Below are positions 1 to 7,850 of a stretch of DNA of 64,000 bases, one piece after another (the stretch's first letter is position 1; every line of letters begins with the position of its first letter). Source of the stretch: Chryseobacterium culicis (lineage in GTDB: Bacteria; Bacteroidota; Bacteroidia; Flavobacteriales; Weeksellaceae); the NCBI RefSeq assembly GCF_002979755.1, contig NZ_PCPP01000001.1, forward strand, positions 776,665 to 840,664, written 5' to 3'. Position numbers and translations under genes: made by a program. The notes below the pieces were generated by a model. It was not told the DNA's origin and searched no databases. It worked only from the letters and a program-made list of their open reading frames with translations.

Positions 1-1092
1 AAAGGGTTATGGGTTTCAGAATACAGAATAGAATCCGGATTGAATTGCGGAGGCCATGCATTTGCCACTGAAGGAATGCTTCTTGGACCTATTATGGAAG
101 AGTTTAAGCAGAAAAAAAATGATCTGATACAATCGGCTCACAGTTTAATGACTGCCGCTTTAGAACAAAAAGGAAAACCCGTAGTTTCCGAGCCTTTAGA
201 AATGAAAATTACGGTGCAAGGTGGAGTAGGTACTTCTGAAGAGCATGCGTTTTTATTGGCGAATTATAGTGTAGACAGCGTAGGATGGGGTTCTCCGTTT
301 TTATTGGTGCCCGAAGCAACCTCCGTAGATACTGAAACCAGAAATTTACTTTTACAATCAAAAGAACAGGATTTCTATCTGAGTAATATCTCACCGTTGG
401 GAGTGCCTTTCAATACAGTAAAAGGAACATCCAACGAAACATTGAAGTATGAAAAAGAAGCAAAAGGAAAATACGGTAGTTCGTGCCCTAAAAAACTTCT
501 GGCATTAAGCAAAGAATTTTCTCCGGAAGGAACCTGTACCGCGTCTAAAAAATATCAGGATATCAAACTGAAAGCGTTGTATGCAGAACAGGAAACATTA
601 ACAGAGCAGGAATTCAATAAAAGGAAGTCTGAAATTACCGATAAAGCTTGCCTGTGTGTCGGACTTGTAAATGCGGCATATATGGAACAAAACCTTGAAA
701 TCAAAGGGGAAAAACAAGGGGTAGTGATATGTCCCGGACCCAATATTGCTTTTTTTGATAAGGAAGTTTCTCTTTCGGAAATGGTAAAACATATTTATGG
801 AAATACCAACATTCTTTCAGACAATCAACGTCCGAACATGTTCATCAATGAATTGAAAATGTATGTGGAGTATCTGAGAAAAGAAATTGCAGAATCAACC
901 GTACAGATTACCCATTCGCAGACAAAAAAATGGAATGCATTCAGGAAAAACGTTCTTGAAGGGATCACCTATTATCATGAGCTTTTTACAGCATCACCAT
1001 TCTTCAGCAACGGTTTATCTACCATCAACCAGCAATTGCAGGAATACAAACTACAGCTTATTGCTATTGAGATTCCTCAGGTTGAAAAGTAA
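1..1092 (+). CDS. Conserved protein of unknown function, C-terminal part
   Basis: The reading frame is open from the first base of the window, so this is the last 363 codons of a longer gene whose start lies upstream. A TTG at 40 exists, but the frame reads through it from the edge. The visible part has a G-G-H-A-F segment next to a Cys, a Val-Gln-Gly-Gly-Val-Gly stretch reminiscent of a TIM-barrel phosphate or FMN loop, and at least six Cys in short contexts (SSCPKK, GTCTAS, KACLC, VVICPG) that could bind metal. I do not recognise the family with certainty and assign no reaction. A strong terminator follows, so it ends its transcript. Confidence 0.75.
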   Translation, partial: KGLWVSEYRIESGLNCGGHAFATEGMLLGPIMEEFKQKKNDLIQSAHSLMTAALEQKGKPVVSEPLEMKITVQGGVGTSEEHAFLLANYSVDSVGWGSPFLLVPEATSVDTETRNLLLQSKEQDFYLSNISPLGVPFNTVKGTSNETLKYEKEAKGKYGSSCPKKLLALSKEFSPEGTCTASKKYQDIKLKALYAEQETLTEQEFNKRKSEITDKACLCVGLVNAAYMEQNLEIKGEKQGVVICPGPNIAFFDKEVSLSEMVKHIYGNTNILSDNQRPNMFINELKMYVEYLRKEIAESTVQITHSQTKKWNAFRKNVLEGITYYHELFTASPFFSNGLSTINQQLQEYKLQLIAIEIPQVEK

Positions 1093-1116
1093 CCGTATTT
1101 TTAATTGATAGATAAT

Positions 1117-1150
1117 AAAAACAGCTTTTCAAAACGGGCTGTTTTTATTT
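1117..1150 (+). terminator. Rho-independent terminator
   Basis: AAAAACAGC (1117-1125) pairs with GCTGTTTTT (1138-1146) across a 12-base loop and runs into a T-rich tail. It closes the gene that ends at 1092. Confidence 0.8.
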
Positions 1151-1157
1151 TTTTATT

Positions 1158-1290
1158 TGACAAACGCAAAGGCGCAAGCTTTTTATTACAATATATATTT
1201 TTTAGGCGCAAGAAAATCAATGAGAAGATTATACAAATCTTTGCGCCTTAAAGCAGTTTGTTTTTAATTAATTTGCGCCTTTGCATTTTC
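1158..1290. repeat. Dispersed intergenic repeat, CGCAAAGGCGCAA family
   Basis: GCAAAGGCGCAA (1166-1177) is the reverse complement of TTGCGCCTTTGC (1273-1284), with an inner pair of similar words at 1204-1212 and 1239-1249. The same words recur around 47150-47740. The rest of the 335-base gap before the aldo/keto reductase shows no gene. I infer a non-coding repeat family; nothing indicates transposase-driven mobility. Confidence 0.6.
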
Positions 1291-1427
1291 CAAAAAATCA
1301 ATAACCAAAAAAAACTTAGGAAACATCAGTGTTTTCATTTATAATAACTATAGTTGGAATGGCTATTTTGAATAGTCTTCGCCCTTAATATTCCTTACCT
1401 TAGATCTCACTTAGTAAAATTATTTTT

Positions 1428-2372
1428 ATGGAAAAAAGAAAAATCAAAAACACCGATTTAATGATTGCCCCAATCAATTTCGGAGGAAATGTTTTTGGAT
1501 GGACTCTGGACGAGAAACAGTCTTTCGATATACTAGACCGCTTTACAGAAGCCGGATTCAATTTTATAGATACTGCAGACACCTATTCTTGGTGGGTGAA
1601 CGGAAAAGGCGGACAGTCTGAGGAGATTATCGGAAAGTGGATGAAAAGCAGATCGAACCGCAATGACATCGTTTTAGCAACGAAAGTAGGCTCAGAGACA
1701 AAAGAACATGGCTATGACATCAGCAAAAAACATATTCTAAAATCTGTAGACGAATCTCTGCAAAGGCTGCAGACCGATCATATTGACCTTTATTATACTC
1801 ATTTTGATGACAACATCACTCCGGTAGAAGAAACGCTTTCTGCTTATGATGAAATTATTAAGGCTGGAAAAGTACGTTATATTGCGGCTTCCAATTTATC
1901 ACCGGAACGTTTGAAAGCTTCATTTGATGCTGCCGAGAAGAATAACCTTCCCAAATATGTTGCATTACAGCCTCATTACAATTTAATGGAAAGAGAAGGT
2001 TTTGAAACAAACTATGCTCCTCTGGCAGAACAGTTTGACTTAAGTGTATTTCCTTATTGGTCTCTGGCAGCTGGTTTTTTAACCGGTAAATATCGTGATG
2101 AAGCAGATCTTGCAAAAAGTGCGAGAGGTGAAGGGGTTAGAAAATATTTAAATCCTAAAGGGCTTGAAGTATTAAAAGCTTTGGATCAGGTAAGTGCAAA
2201 GCATAATACCACTCAGGGAACGGTTTCTCTGGCATGGCTGCTATCCAATCCTTTGATCACAGCACCTATCGTAAGTGCCACCAGTGCTTCACAGCTGGAG
2301 ACCGTATTCAATGCTCCGAAACTTATTCTGGATCAGGAAGATATTGCGCTGTTGAATAACGCAAGCAACTAA
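1428..2372 (+). CDS. Aldo/keto reductase
   Basis: This is a 314-residue NADPH-dependent aldo/keto reductase of the general AKR family, expected to act on carbonyl substrates in the cytoplasm. The AKR tetrad is visible: Asp48 and Tyr53 in FIDTADTYSWW, Lys86 in VLATKVG and His125 in YYTHFDD. Length is normal for a single-domain (beta/alpha)8 AKR without insertions. The ATG at 1428 gives the usual short N-terminus. It stands alone between two terminator or repeat regions, so context does not reveal the substrate. Confidence 0.9.
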   Translation: MEKRKIKNTDLMIAPINFGGNVFGWTLDEKQSFDILDRFTEAGFNFIDTADTYSWWVNGKGGQSEEIIGKWMKSRSNRNDIVLATKVGSETKEHGYDISKKHILKSVDESLQRLQTDHIDLYYTHFDDNITPVEETLSAYDEIIKAGKVRYIAASNLSPERLKASFDAAEKNNLPKYVALQPHYNLMEREGFETNYAPLAEQFDLSVFPYWSLAAGFLTGKYRDEADLAKSARGEGVRKYLNPKGLEVLKALDQVSAKHNTTQGTVSLAWLLSNPLITAPIVSATSASQLETVFNAPKLILDQEDIALLNNASN

Positions 2373-2402
2373 TTTTTTCAACTTTCATTATAGACTAAAA
2401 TT

Positions 2403-2431
2403 AAATCCGTTCATTGCTGAACGGATTTTTT
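2403..2431 (+). terminator. Rho-independent terminator
   Basis: An 11-base perfect stem, AAATCCGTTCA (2403-2413) with TGAACGGATTT (2418-2428), a 4-base loop and a T run. It ends the aldo/keto reductase transcript. Confidence 0.9.
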
Positions 2432-2435
2432 GTAT

Positions 2436-2488
2436 ACCACCCCGTCAAATCAACAGATTTGACACCCCACCAGAGGAGGGGAATGGAG
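2436..2488. repeat. Dispersed repeat, CCACCCCGTCAAA / GAGGGGAAT family
   Basis: The block ACCACCCCGTCAAA, a short AT-rich centre, a CACCCC word and GGAGGGGAAT recurs at 49829-49893 with the same order and spacing but a different centre. The ends are partly self-complementary (CCCC against GGGG), suggesting a foldable non-coding repeat. Confidence 0.6.
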
Positions 2489-2517
2489 TTCTTTAGTTGT
2501 TATATTCTACTTCAATA

Positions 2518-4365
2518 TTAATCAGAATATTCTTTCAGAAGTTGTCTGTAGCTCATCAGTATTGAAGATTTTGAAATAAATCCTATAAAATCATTATTTT
2601 CAGTCACTACCGGGAGATTCCATACTCCGGTATCATCAAAGGTCTGGAGAATATCCAATGGTTTATTTTCGCGGTGAAGAACGGCTGGTGGAGTTTTCAT
2701 GATCTGGGCAACAACCTGGGAGGTTTCTATTTCTTTAGTAAAAAGATAAGGTCTTATATCATCCAAAGTAAGAACTCCTTTCAGTTTTCTGCTTTCATCC
2801 ACAACCGCAAAAATATTTTTATCTCCATTCTTTACCATTTCAAACAGTTCTGTAACTGAAGCATTTTCATTAATTGTTTGTGAATATTTATCAATGAAAT
2901 CTTCGGTTCTTAAAGCAAAGAGGAGGTTTTTATCATGTTTATTCGTGAATATTTTTCCTTCATCTGCTAAAGACTTCAGCTCCGGAGAAATCGGGGAGAA
3001 CCATTTGGCAATGAGATAAGATATGATGGAAGCAATCATCAGTGGGATAAACAAATCATATCCGAAACTTGATTCTGCAATCAGAAATATCGCGGTAAGC
3101 GGAGCATACAATACACCACTCATCGCTCCGGCCATTCCTACCAAAACAAGATTAGTCACCGGAACATCTGTAAAACCTAAATGCTGGCAAATCAAAGCAA
3201 ATAAATACCCTAAAGTTCCTCCGGCAAAAAGAGAAGGTGCAAAATTCCCTCCGTTTCCGCCACTGAATATGGTAAATGAGGTTGCAAATGCTTTTAAAAG
3301 TAATACCAGCACCAAAAATATAATAATGGTCCAGTCTCCGATCTCAAAGTATCGGAAAAAACTGTTTTCAATAATAGAGTAGGTGTTCCCGTTCGTAAAA
3401 GCCTTTACGGTTTCATAACCTTCTCCAAACAGAGGAGGAAAGAGAACACATAATAAAGACAGCACTGCTCCTCCAAACATCGCTTTACGCATTCTTGAAA
3501 GCTGAAGTCCTTTTATAAAATGTTCCACTTTTTGAGAAATAATCACAAAATAACGGGCATATAATCCTGTAACCAATCCTAAAATCAGATAATATGGAAC
3601 ATTCTTATAGTTGAATGCCTCCCTGGTATAAAATCTGAAAAGGACATCTTCCTGAAGCAAAATTCTTGACAAAAGACTTCCGCAAACAGCAGCAACAACC
3701 AAAGGAATGAAATCTGTGAAAACCACTCCGGTTAAAAGAATCTCAAAAGCAAACATAATCCCCGCAATAGGAGCGTTGAATGCTGACGCAATTCCGGCAG
3801 TAGCCCCAGCAGCAAGCAATAAAGTACGTTCTTTGTAGCTCAGTCTGTACGTCTGCGCATAATTGGAACCAATGGCAGCTCCGGTAACCGCAATAGGACT
3901 TTCCAATCCGGCAGATCCTCCCAATCCTACGGTAATTGCACTTTGTATCACCTGAGAATACATTTTAACGGAAGCTACAATACTGGAATTCTGTGCAATT
4001 TCATACAAAATAGCTCCGATCCCTTTACGATCCTGACCTTTGAACAGCGTCAGAACAATCATGGTAGTCAAAACAATTCCTAAAAAAGGAAAGACGATAT
4101 AGAATAATATCTGATATTCAAAATGAACTTTATTGGTAATGAAATAATGAATATTGTGTACCAGAGTTTTCAGAATAACTCCTGCTAAACCAGCGGTACA
4201 TCCTACCAAAATTCCGGAAAGAACTAAAAACTGATTTCTGCTCAGTCTGTTGTTCAGCCAATGCAGAATAAGCTCATAGCTGCGTGCTTTTTCTAATCCA
4301 TATTTCTGGAAATCTCTTTTAAATTTAAGGAAGCTAAGGTATTTTTTTTTGTTGTGAATTTTCAC
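2518..4365 (-). CDS. CLC-family chloride channel with two CBS domains
   Basis: A 615-residue membrane protein of the voltage-gated chloride channel (CLC) family. Residues about 44-455 form the hydrophobic channel core; the selectivity-filter motifs are GSAGLESP (gating Glu155, equivalent to Glu148 of the E. coli exchanger) and GGNGGNFAP (369-377). Two CBS domains follow at about 485-540 and 552-608 and probably bind adenine nucleotides. At the position of the internal proton glutamate of exchangers (second Glu in EE) the sequence is Glu208-Ile209, so the proton-transfer residue appears to be Ile. That is typical of passive channels. It is divergent from the two-component operon that follows. 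Confidence 0.92.
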   Translation of the reverse strand: MKIHNKKKYLSFLKFKRDFQKYGLEKARSYELILHWLNNRLSRNQFLVLSGILVGCTAGLAGVILKTLVHNIHYFITNKVHFEYQILFYIVFPFLGIVLTTMIVLTLFKGQDRKGIGAILYEIAQNSSIVASVKMYSQVIQSAITVGLGGSAGLESPIAVTGAAIGSNYAQTYRLSYKERTLLLAAGATAGIASAFNAPIAGIMFAFEILLTGVVFTDFIPLVVAAVCGSLLSRILLQEDVLFRFYTREAFNYKNVPYYLILGLVTGLYARYFVIISQKVEHFIKGLQLSRMRKAMFGGAVLSLLCVLFPPLFGEGYETVKAFTNGNTYSIIENSFFRYFEIGDWTIIIFLVLVLLLKAFATSFTIFSGGNGGNFAPSLFAGGTLGYLFALICQHLGFTDVPVTNLVLVGMAGAMSGVLYAPLTAIFLIAESSFGYDLFIPLMIASIISYLIAKWFSPISPELKSLADEGKIFTNKHDKNLLFALRTEDFIDKYSQTINENASVTELFEMVKNGDKNIFAVVDESRKLKGVLTLDDIRPYLFTKEIETSQVVAQIMKTPPAVLHRENKPLDILQTFDDTGVWNLPVVTENNDFIGFISKSSILMSYRQLLKEYSD

Positions 4366-4500
4366 CTCGAAAACATTTTATGCTGTCATCAGATTGATAC
4401 AGCACCGTAAATTTATGAAATATATAATAAAAAACCTCCTTTTAAATCTTTACACTTGTTTTATCGTTTCTATTTTTGTAATTTATATTTTAATTTAAAA

Positions 4501-4534
4501 TTCGAAATTTCTTCTAAATTTAGGAATAGATTTA
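4501..4534 (+). promoter_or_regulatory. Candidate response-regulator site and -7 element before the OmpR-type gene
   Basis: TTCGAAAT (4501-4508) and TTCTAAAT (4512-4519) are a tandem direct repeat with an 11-base period, as expected for OmpR/PhoB-family dimers. TAGATTTA (4527-4534) matches the Bacteroidota -7 element TAnnTTTG at 7 of 8 positions. The site ends 8 bases before the -7 start, the same spacing as in the second copy at 6967-7000. The ATG at 4539 is so close that the transcript would be nearly leaderless. Confidence 0.55.
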
Positions 4535-4538
4535 CCGC

Positions 4539-5213
4539 ATGAAAATTCTCATCATTGAAGACGAAGCAGCTCTTGCTCAAAGCATTTCCGAATATCTATC
4601 CGGAGAAAATTACCTCTGTGAAGCAGTTAGTACATTCGGTGAAGCAATGGGTAAAATAGAAGCGTTTGAGTATGACTGTATTTTACTGGACATTATGCTG
4701 CCGGACGGAAACGGACTTAAAATTTTGGAAGAATTAAAAAAACAACAGAAACAGGACGGTGTGATTATTATTTCTGCTAAAAATGCTCTTGATGATAAGA
4801 TTGAAGGCTTAAAATTGGGTGCTGATGATTACCTTACCAAACCTTTTCATCTTTCTGAGCTTATGGCAAGGGTGTATTCTATTATCAGACGAAAGCAGTT
4901 TAGCAGTTCTAATGTAATCATTCAGAACGAATTACAGATTGATCTATTAGCTAAAACGGTAGTTGTAAACGATGAACTTATTTCCCTGACCAAGAAAGAA
5001 TTTGATCTCCTCATTTATTTTATCGGTAACAAAAATAAAGTCATCTCCAAAAGTACACTGGCAGAACATCTTTCCGGTGACTTTGCAGATATGCTTGATA
5101 ATCACGATTTTGTATATGCTCATGTGAAAAATCTCAAGAAAAAGCTCTATGATGCCGGATGCAGCCATTATCTCAAAACAGTGTATGGAACGGGATATAA
5201 GTGGGAAAACTAA
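4539..5213 (+). CDS. OmpR/PhoB-family response regulator
   Basis: A 224-residue DNA-binding response regulator. The receiver domain (about 1-115) has the acidic pocket IIEDE, phosphoacceptor Asp51 in LLDIMLPDGNG and Lys101 in LTKPF. A winged-helix C-terminal domain (about 128-224) ends in the VYGTGYKWEN motif usual for the family. The partner kinase is two genes downstream at 5655, separated by an inserted four-helix-bundle gene. It probably autoregulates through the tandem site at 4501-4519 and controls the membrane protein operon at 7037. Confidence 0.93.
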   Translation: MKILIIEDEAALAQSISEYLSGENYLCEAVSTFGEAMGKIEAFEYDCILLDIMLPDGNGLKILEELKKQQKQDGVIIISAKNALDDKIEGLKLGADDYLTKPFHLSELMARVYSIIRRKQFSSSNVIIQNELQIDLLAKTVVVNDELISLTKKEFDLLIYFIGNKNKVISKSTLAEHLSGDFADMLDNHDFVYAHVKNLKKKLYDAGCSHYLKTVYGTGYKWEN

Positions 5214-5258
5214 AATAATTATGAATTATAAATGATGAATTATAAATGATGAATTATT
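5212..5258. repeat. Left inverted, tandem-built flank of the four-helix-bundle cassette
   Basis: A 14-base unit, ATGAATTATAAATG, is repeated about 2.7 times (5221-5258). The outer end AAAATAAT (5212-5219) overlaps the regulator's stop codon. The block is approximately the reverse complement of the right flank at 5612-5656, whose outer end is ATTATTTT. Together they bracket the gene at 5259. Confidence 0.7.
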
Positions 5259-5621
5259 ATGAGTGAGAAGAAAAATGTGTTGAAAGATAAAAGTTTTAGT
5301 TTTGCAATAAGAATTACTAACCTTTATAAATATCTTTCAACTCATAAGAATGAATATGTTCTGAGTAAACAGTTATTGAGAAGCGGAACAGCAGTGGGAG
5401 CTTTAATAAGAGAGTCCCAAAATGCAGAAAGTAAAGCAGATTTCATTCATAAACTTTCTATTGCTCAAAAAGAATGTGATGAATCTATTTATTGGATTGA
5501 ACTTTTATTTCACACCCACTATTTGTCATCTTCAGAATATGAGAGTATAAGCAGTGAAGCAACTGAAATATTAAAAATAATTCGAAGTATTATTATTACA
5601 TCAAAAAGTAAAAATTCATAA
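5259..5621 (+). CDS. Four-helix bundle protein (23S rRNA IVS-type family)
   Basis: A 120-residue all-helical protein of the four-helix bundle family first seen as ORFs in intervening sequences of 23S rRNA and related to Avd proteins. Typical features are the N-terminal SFAIRITNLYKYL helix, the KNEYVLSKQLLRSGTAVGA segment, the ESQNAESKADFIHKLSIAQ helix and the ESIYWIELL helix. The molecular role of stand-alone members is not established. It lies between a response regulator and its kinase and is enclosed by inverted AT-rich repeats, so it looks like a cassette inserted into a pre-existing operon. Its presence here does not imply a role in signalling. Confidence 0.88.
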   Translation: MSEKKNVLKDKSFSFAIRITNLYKYLSTHKNEYVLSKQLLRSGTAVGALIRESQNAESKADFIHKLSIAQKECDESIYWIELLFHTHYLSSSEYESISSEATEILKIIRSIIITSKSKNS

Positions 5622-5656
5622 CTTATAATTCATAATTCATAATTCATCATTATTTT
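5612..5656. repeat. Right inverted flank of the four-helix-bundle cassette
   Basis: Tandem copies of ATAATTC-type words end in ATTATTTT (5649-5656). The block mirrors 5212-5258 in inverted orientation. It overlaps the stop region of the four-helix-bundle gene on one side and the TTG start of the histidine kinase on the other. Confidence 0.65.
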
Positions 5657-6941
5657 GAAGCCTCTACTGACCAAAACCACAAAGCCCTTTCTTATCTACG
5701 TACTTATTGTACTGATGATAAGCATTCCCGTGTATTATTTTGTCGTAGACACCATCTGGAAAAATGAATTGGATGAGCATAATCAGATTATTGTAGAGAA
5801 AACGGCTTATGAATTCAATCAGTTAAAACTTTCAGAAGAAGCGCTGGATAAGAGTCTTGAATTATGGAATCACATCCAGCCGGAAACGAATATTGAAAAG
5901 ATCTCTTCGAACCAAATAAAACGGGATACGGTTTATACTTATGAAAAACATCTTCCCTTTATTTCGGAACAAAAAAAAGAACGTTACCGCTGTCTAAAAA
6001 AAGTAGTTTATCTTCAAAACAAACCTTATCTGTTTACGATACAGACCAATATTGAGGAATCTCATGAAACGATAGCCATTATCGCCATGATTACGATATT
6101 CTTTTTTGTGGTTATTGTTCTTGGACTTTTATATCTTAACAGAAGGCTTTCTTCATCGATCTGGAAACCGTTCAGAAGTACATTGGATCAACTGAAGACC
6201 TTTAATCTCAACAGCCAGAATACCATAGAGTTTCCGGCTTCTGATACGACAGAATTTGAAGAGCTTAATCAATCTCTTTACAAACTGATAGAACGTAATG
6301 TCTCTACCTATAAAACCCAGAAAGAGTTCACGGAAAATGCATCCCACGAATTGCAGACTCCGCTTGCTATTATTAAAAACAAGCTGGATCTTTTACTTCA
6401 GGATCAGAATCTTACCGAAAAACAGTATACCATCGCGGAAGATATGAACAAGGCGCTTACAAGAAGCTCCCGAATCAATAAAAACCTTTTACTTCTTGCG
6501 AAAATTGATAATAATCAGTTCGACAGTTCTGAAATCATTTCGTTTGATCATTTGCTGCATCAAAGCATTGATATTCTCGAGGAACATTTTGAACAAAAAA
6601 ACATATCCCTTACAAAACATATTTCCAATGAGGTACAGGTAAGTGGAAATAATATTCTGGCAGAAATACTCATCAACAATCTTATTATCAATGCCATCCG
6701 TCATACTACTGCAGGCGGGAGCATTTCTCTACAGCTTACTGATTCTGTTTTTGAAGTTTCCAATTCGGGAACAGAAAAACTGAATACGGATTTACTGTTC
6801 AAACGATTTTCAAAGCTTTCAACAGACAGCAATGGAAGTGGGCTCGGGCTTTCTATTATTCAGGAAATCTGTAGGTTTCATCATTGGACCATCACTTACA
6901 GATTTGAGAATCATCATCATATTTTTGCTGTTAAATTATAG
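5655..6941 (+). CDS. Membrane sensor histidine kinase (HisKA type)
   Basis: A 428-residue EnvZ-like kinase and presumed partner of the regulator at 4539. It has transmembrane segments at about 10-32 and 139-160, a periplasmic sensor of about 105 residues, a dimerisation helix with phosphoacceptor His231 in NASHELQTPL, the N box LIINAIRH and the G box GSGLGLSI. The only usual start in frame is TTG at 5655, because a stop lies 15 bases upstream. The last base of the right cassette repeat falls inside that codon, so the insertion may have replaced an original ATG and its leader. Confidence 0.92.
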   Translation: MKPLLTKTTKPFLIYVLIVLMISIPVYYFVVDTIWKNELDEHNQIIVEKTAYEFNQLKLSEEALDKSLELWNHIQPETNIEKISSNQIKRDTVYTYEKHLPFISEQKKERYRCLKKVVYLQNKPYLFTIQTNIEESHETIAIIAMITIFFFVVIVLGLLYLNRRLSSSIWKPFRSTLDQLKTFNLNSQNTIEFPASDTTEFEELNQSLYKLIERNVSTYKTQKEFTENASHELQTPLAIIKNKLDLLLQDQNLTEKQYTIAEDMNKALTRSSRINKNLLLLAKIDNNQFDSSEIISFDHLLHQSIDILEEHFEQKNISLTKHISNEVQVSGNNILAEILINNLIINAIRHTTAGGSISLQLTDSVFEVSNSGTEKLNTDLLFKRFSKLSTDSNGSGLGLSIIQEICRFHHWTITYRFENHHHIFAVKL

Positions 6942-6966
6942 TTAAAAAAAATCCACCTTCCTACAA

Positions 6967-7000
6967 TTCTAAATTTCTTCTAAATCGGATTGCACCTTTG
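6967..7000 (+). promoter_or_regulatory. Second candidate response-regulator site with -7 element
   Basis: TTCTAAAT (6967-6974) and TTCTAAAT (6978-6985) are a perfect tandem repeat with an 11-base period. CACCTTTG (6993-7000) matches the -7 element TAnnTTTG at 7 of 8 positions and starts 8 bases after the repeat. The 21 bases from AATTC onward differ from the copy at 4499-4519 at one position. This predicts activation of the operon beginning at 7037. Confidence 0.6.
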
Positions 7001-7036
7001 TATAGAAAACATACTGAGGTATAATTTTATTTAGAA

Positions 7037-7816
7037 ATGAAAACCGTAAACAAAGTTGCAGCCGTAACCCTTCTTTTCTGGCTGATGAAAATTGTAGCAA
7101 CAACATTAGGAGAAACTCTTGGTGATTTTATTTCCATGACCCTTAATTGGGGATATATCGTAGGCATACTGATTACCCTGTTGTTTTTTGTAATCATTTT
7201 ATCCGTACAGCTCCGTGCAAAAAAATATATTCCGGCAGTCTACTGGATGGTGATTATTGGAACAACAACCCTGGGGACAGAAATTTCTGACTGCATTGAC
7301 AGAACATTGAAAACCGGATATCTTACAGGAAGTTTAATCCTTCTTTCCGGTCTTTTACTCTCTTTGTTTTTATGGTACAAAAAGTACGGCAACCTTGAAG
7401 TTTATCCAATTGTTGAAAAGAATAAAGAATTTTATTACTGGACTGCTATTTTATTTTCCAATAGTCTGGGCACTGCTTTTGGGGATTTCCTGAGTGATAA
7501 TTTAGGACTCGGATATATGACCGGAGCTCTGATCACCGGATTGATTATACTTATAGTGGTTCTCATGCATTATTTCACGAAAATCAATCATGTCGTACTG
7601 TTCTGGATTGCTTTTGTTTTTACCAGACCGTTTGGTGCTACATTCGGAGATCTTTTAACCAAACCTTTAGCTAAAGGCGGACTGGATCTTGGAACCCTCA
7701 ACGCTTCTCTGATATCCCTGGCTCTGATGGTTTTGATGATTGTCATTTCACAAAGAAAAACCCGGCGGGAAATGACCTCTTCGGAACAAATAAATCATAC
7801 ACCTTATAACGAATAA
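7037..7816 (+). CDS. Membrane protein built of four internal repeats (COG4705-like)
   Basis: A 259-residue polytopic protein with about eight transmembrane segments. Four copies of a motif of the form (T/S)xGxxxGDxxxxxLxxGYxxGxLI are visible: TLGETLGDF, TLGTEISDC, SLGTAFGDF and FGATFGDLL, each followed by a Gly-rich turn. It resembles the uncharacterised membrane-anchored COG4705 proteins, whose function is unknown. It is the first gene after the kinase, has its own candidate regulator site, and is followed at short spacing by a TonB receptor and a PAP2 phosphatase, so it is probably an output of the two-component system. Confidence 0.8.
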   Translation: MKTVNKVAAVTLLFWLMKIVATTLGETLGDFISMTLNWGYIVGILITLLFFVIILSVQLRAKKYIPAVYWMVIIGTTTLGTEISDCIDRTLKTGYLTGSLILLSGLLLSLFLWYKKYGNLEVYPIVEKNKEFYYWTAILFSNSLGTAFGDFLSDNLGLGYMTGALITGLIILIVVLMHYFTKINHVVLFWIAFVFTRPFGATFGDLLTKPLAKGGLDLGTLNASLISLALMVLMIVISQRKTRREMTSSEQINHTPYNE

Positions 7817-7850
7817 CAAAAAATATTTAAAAAAAATAAATACTAGACGA

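Noticed and set aside
5221..5258. Tandem 14-base units as a possible CRISPR array
   Set aside because: The units are directly adjacent without spacers, fewer than three full copies are present, and no cas gene is near. They are flanks of the four-helix cassette.
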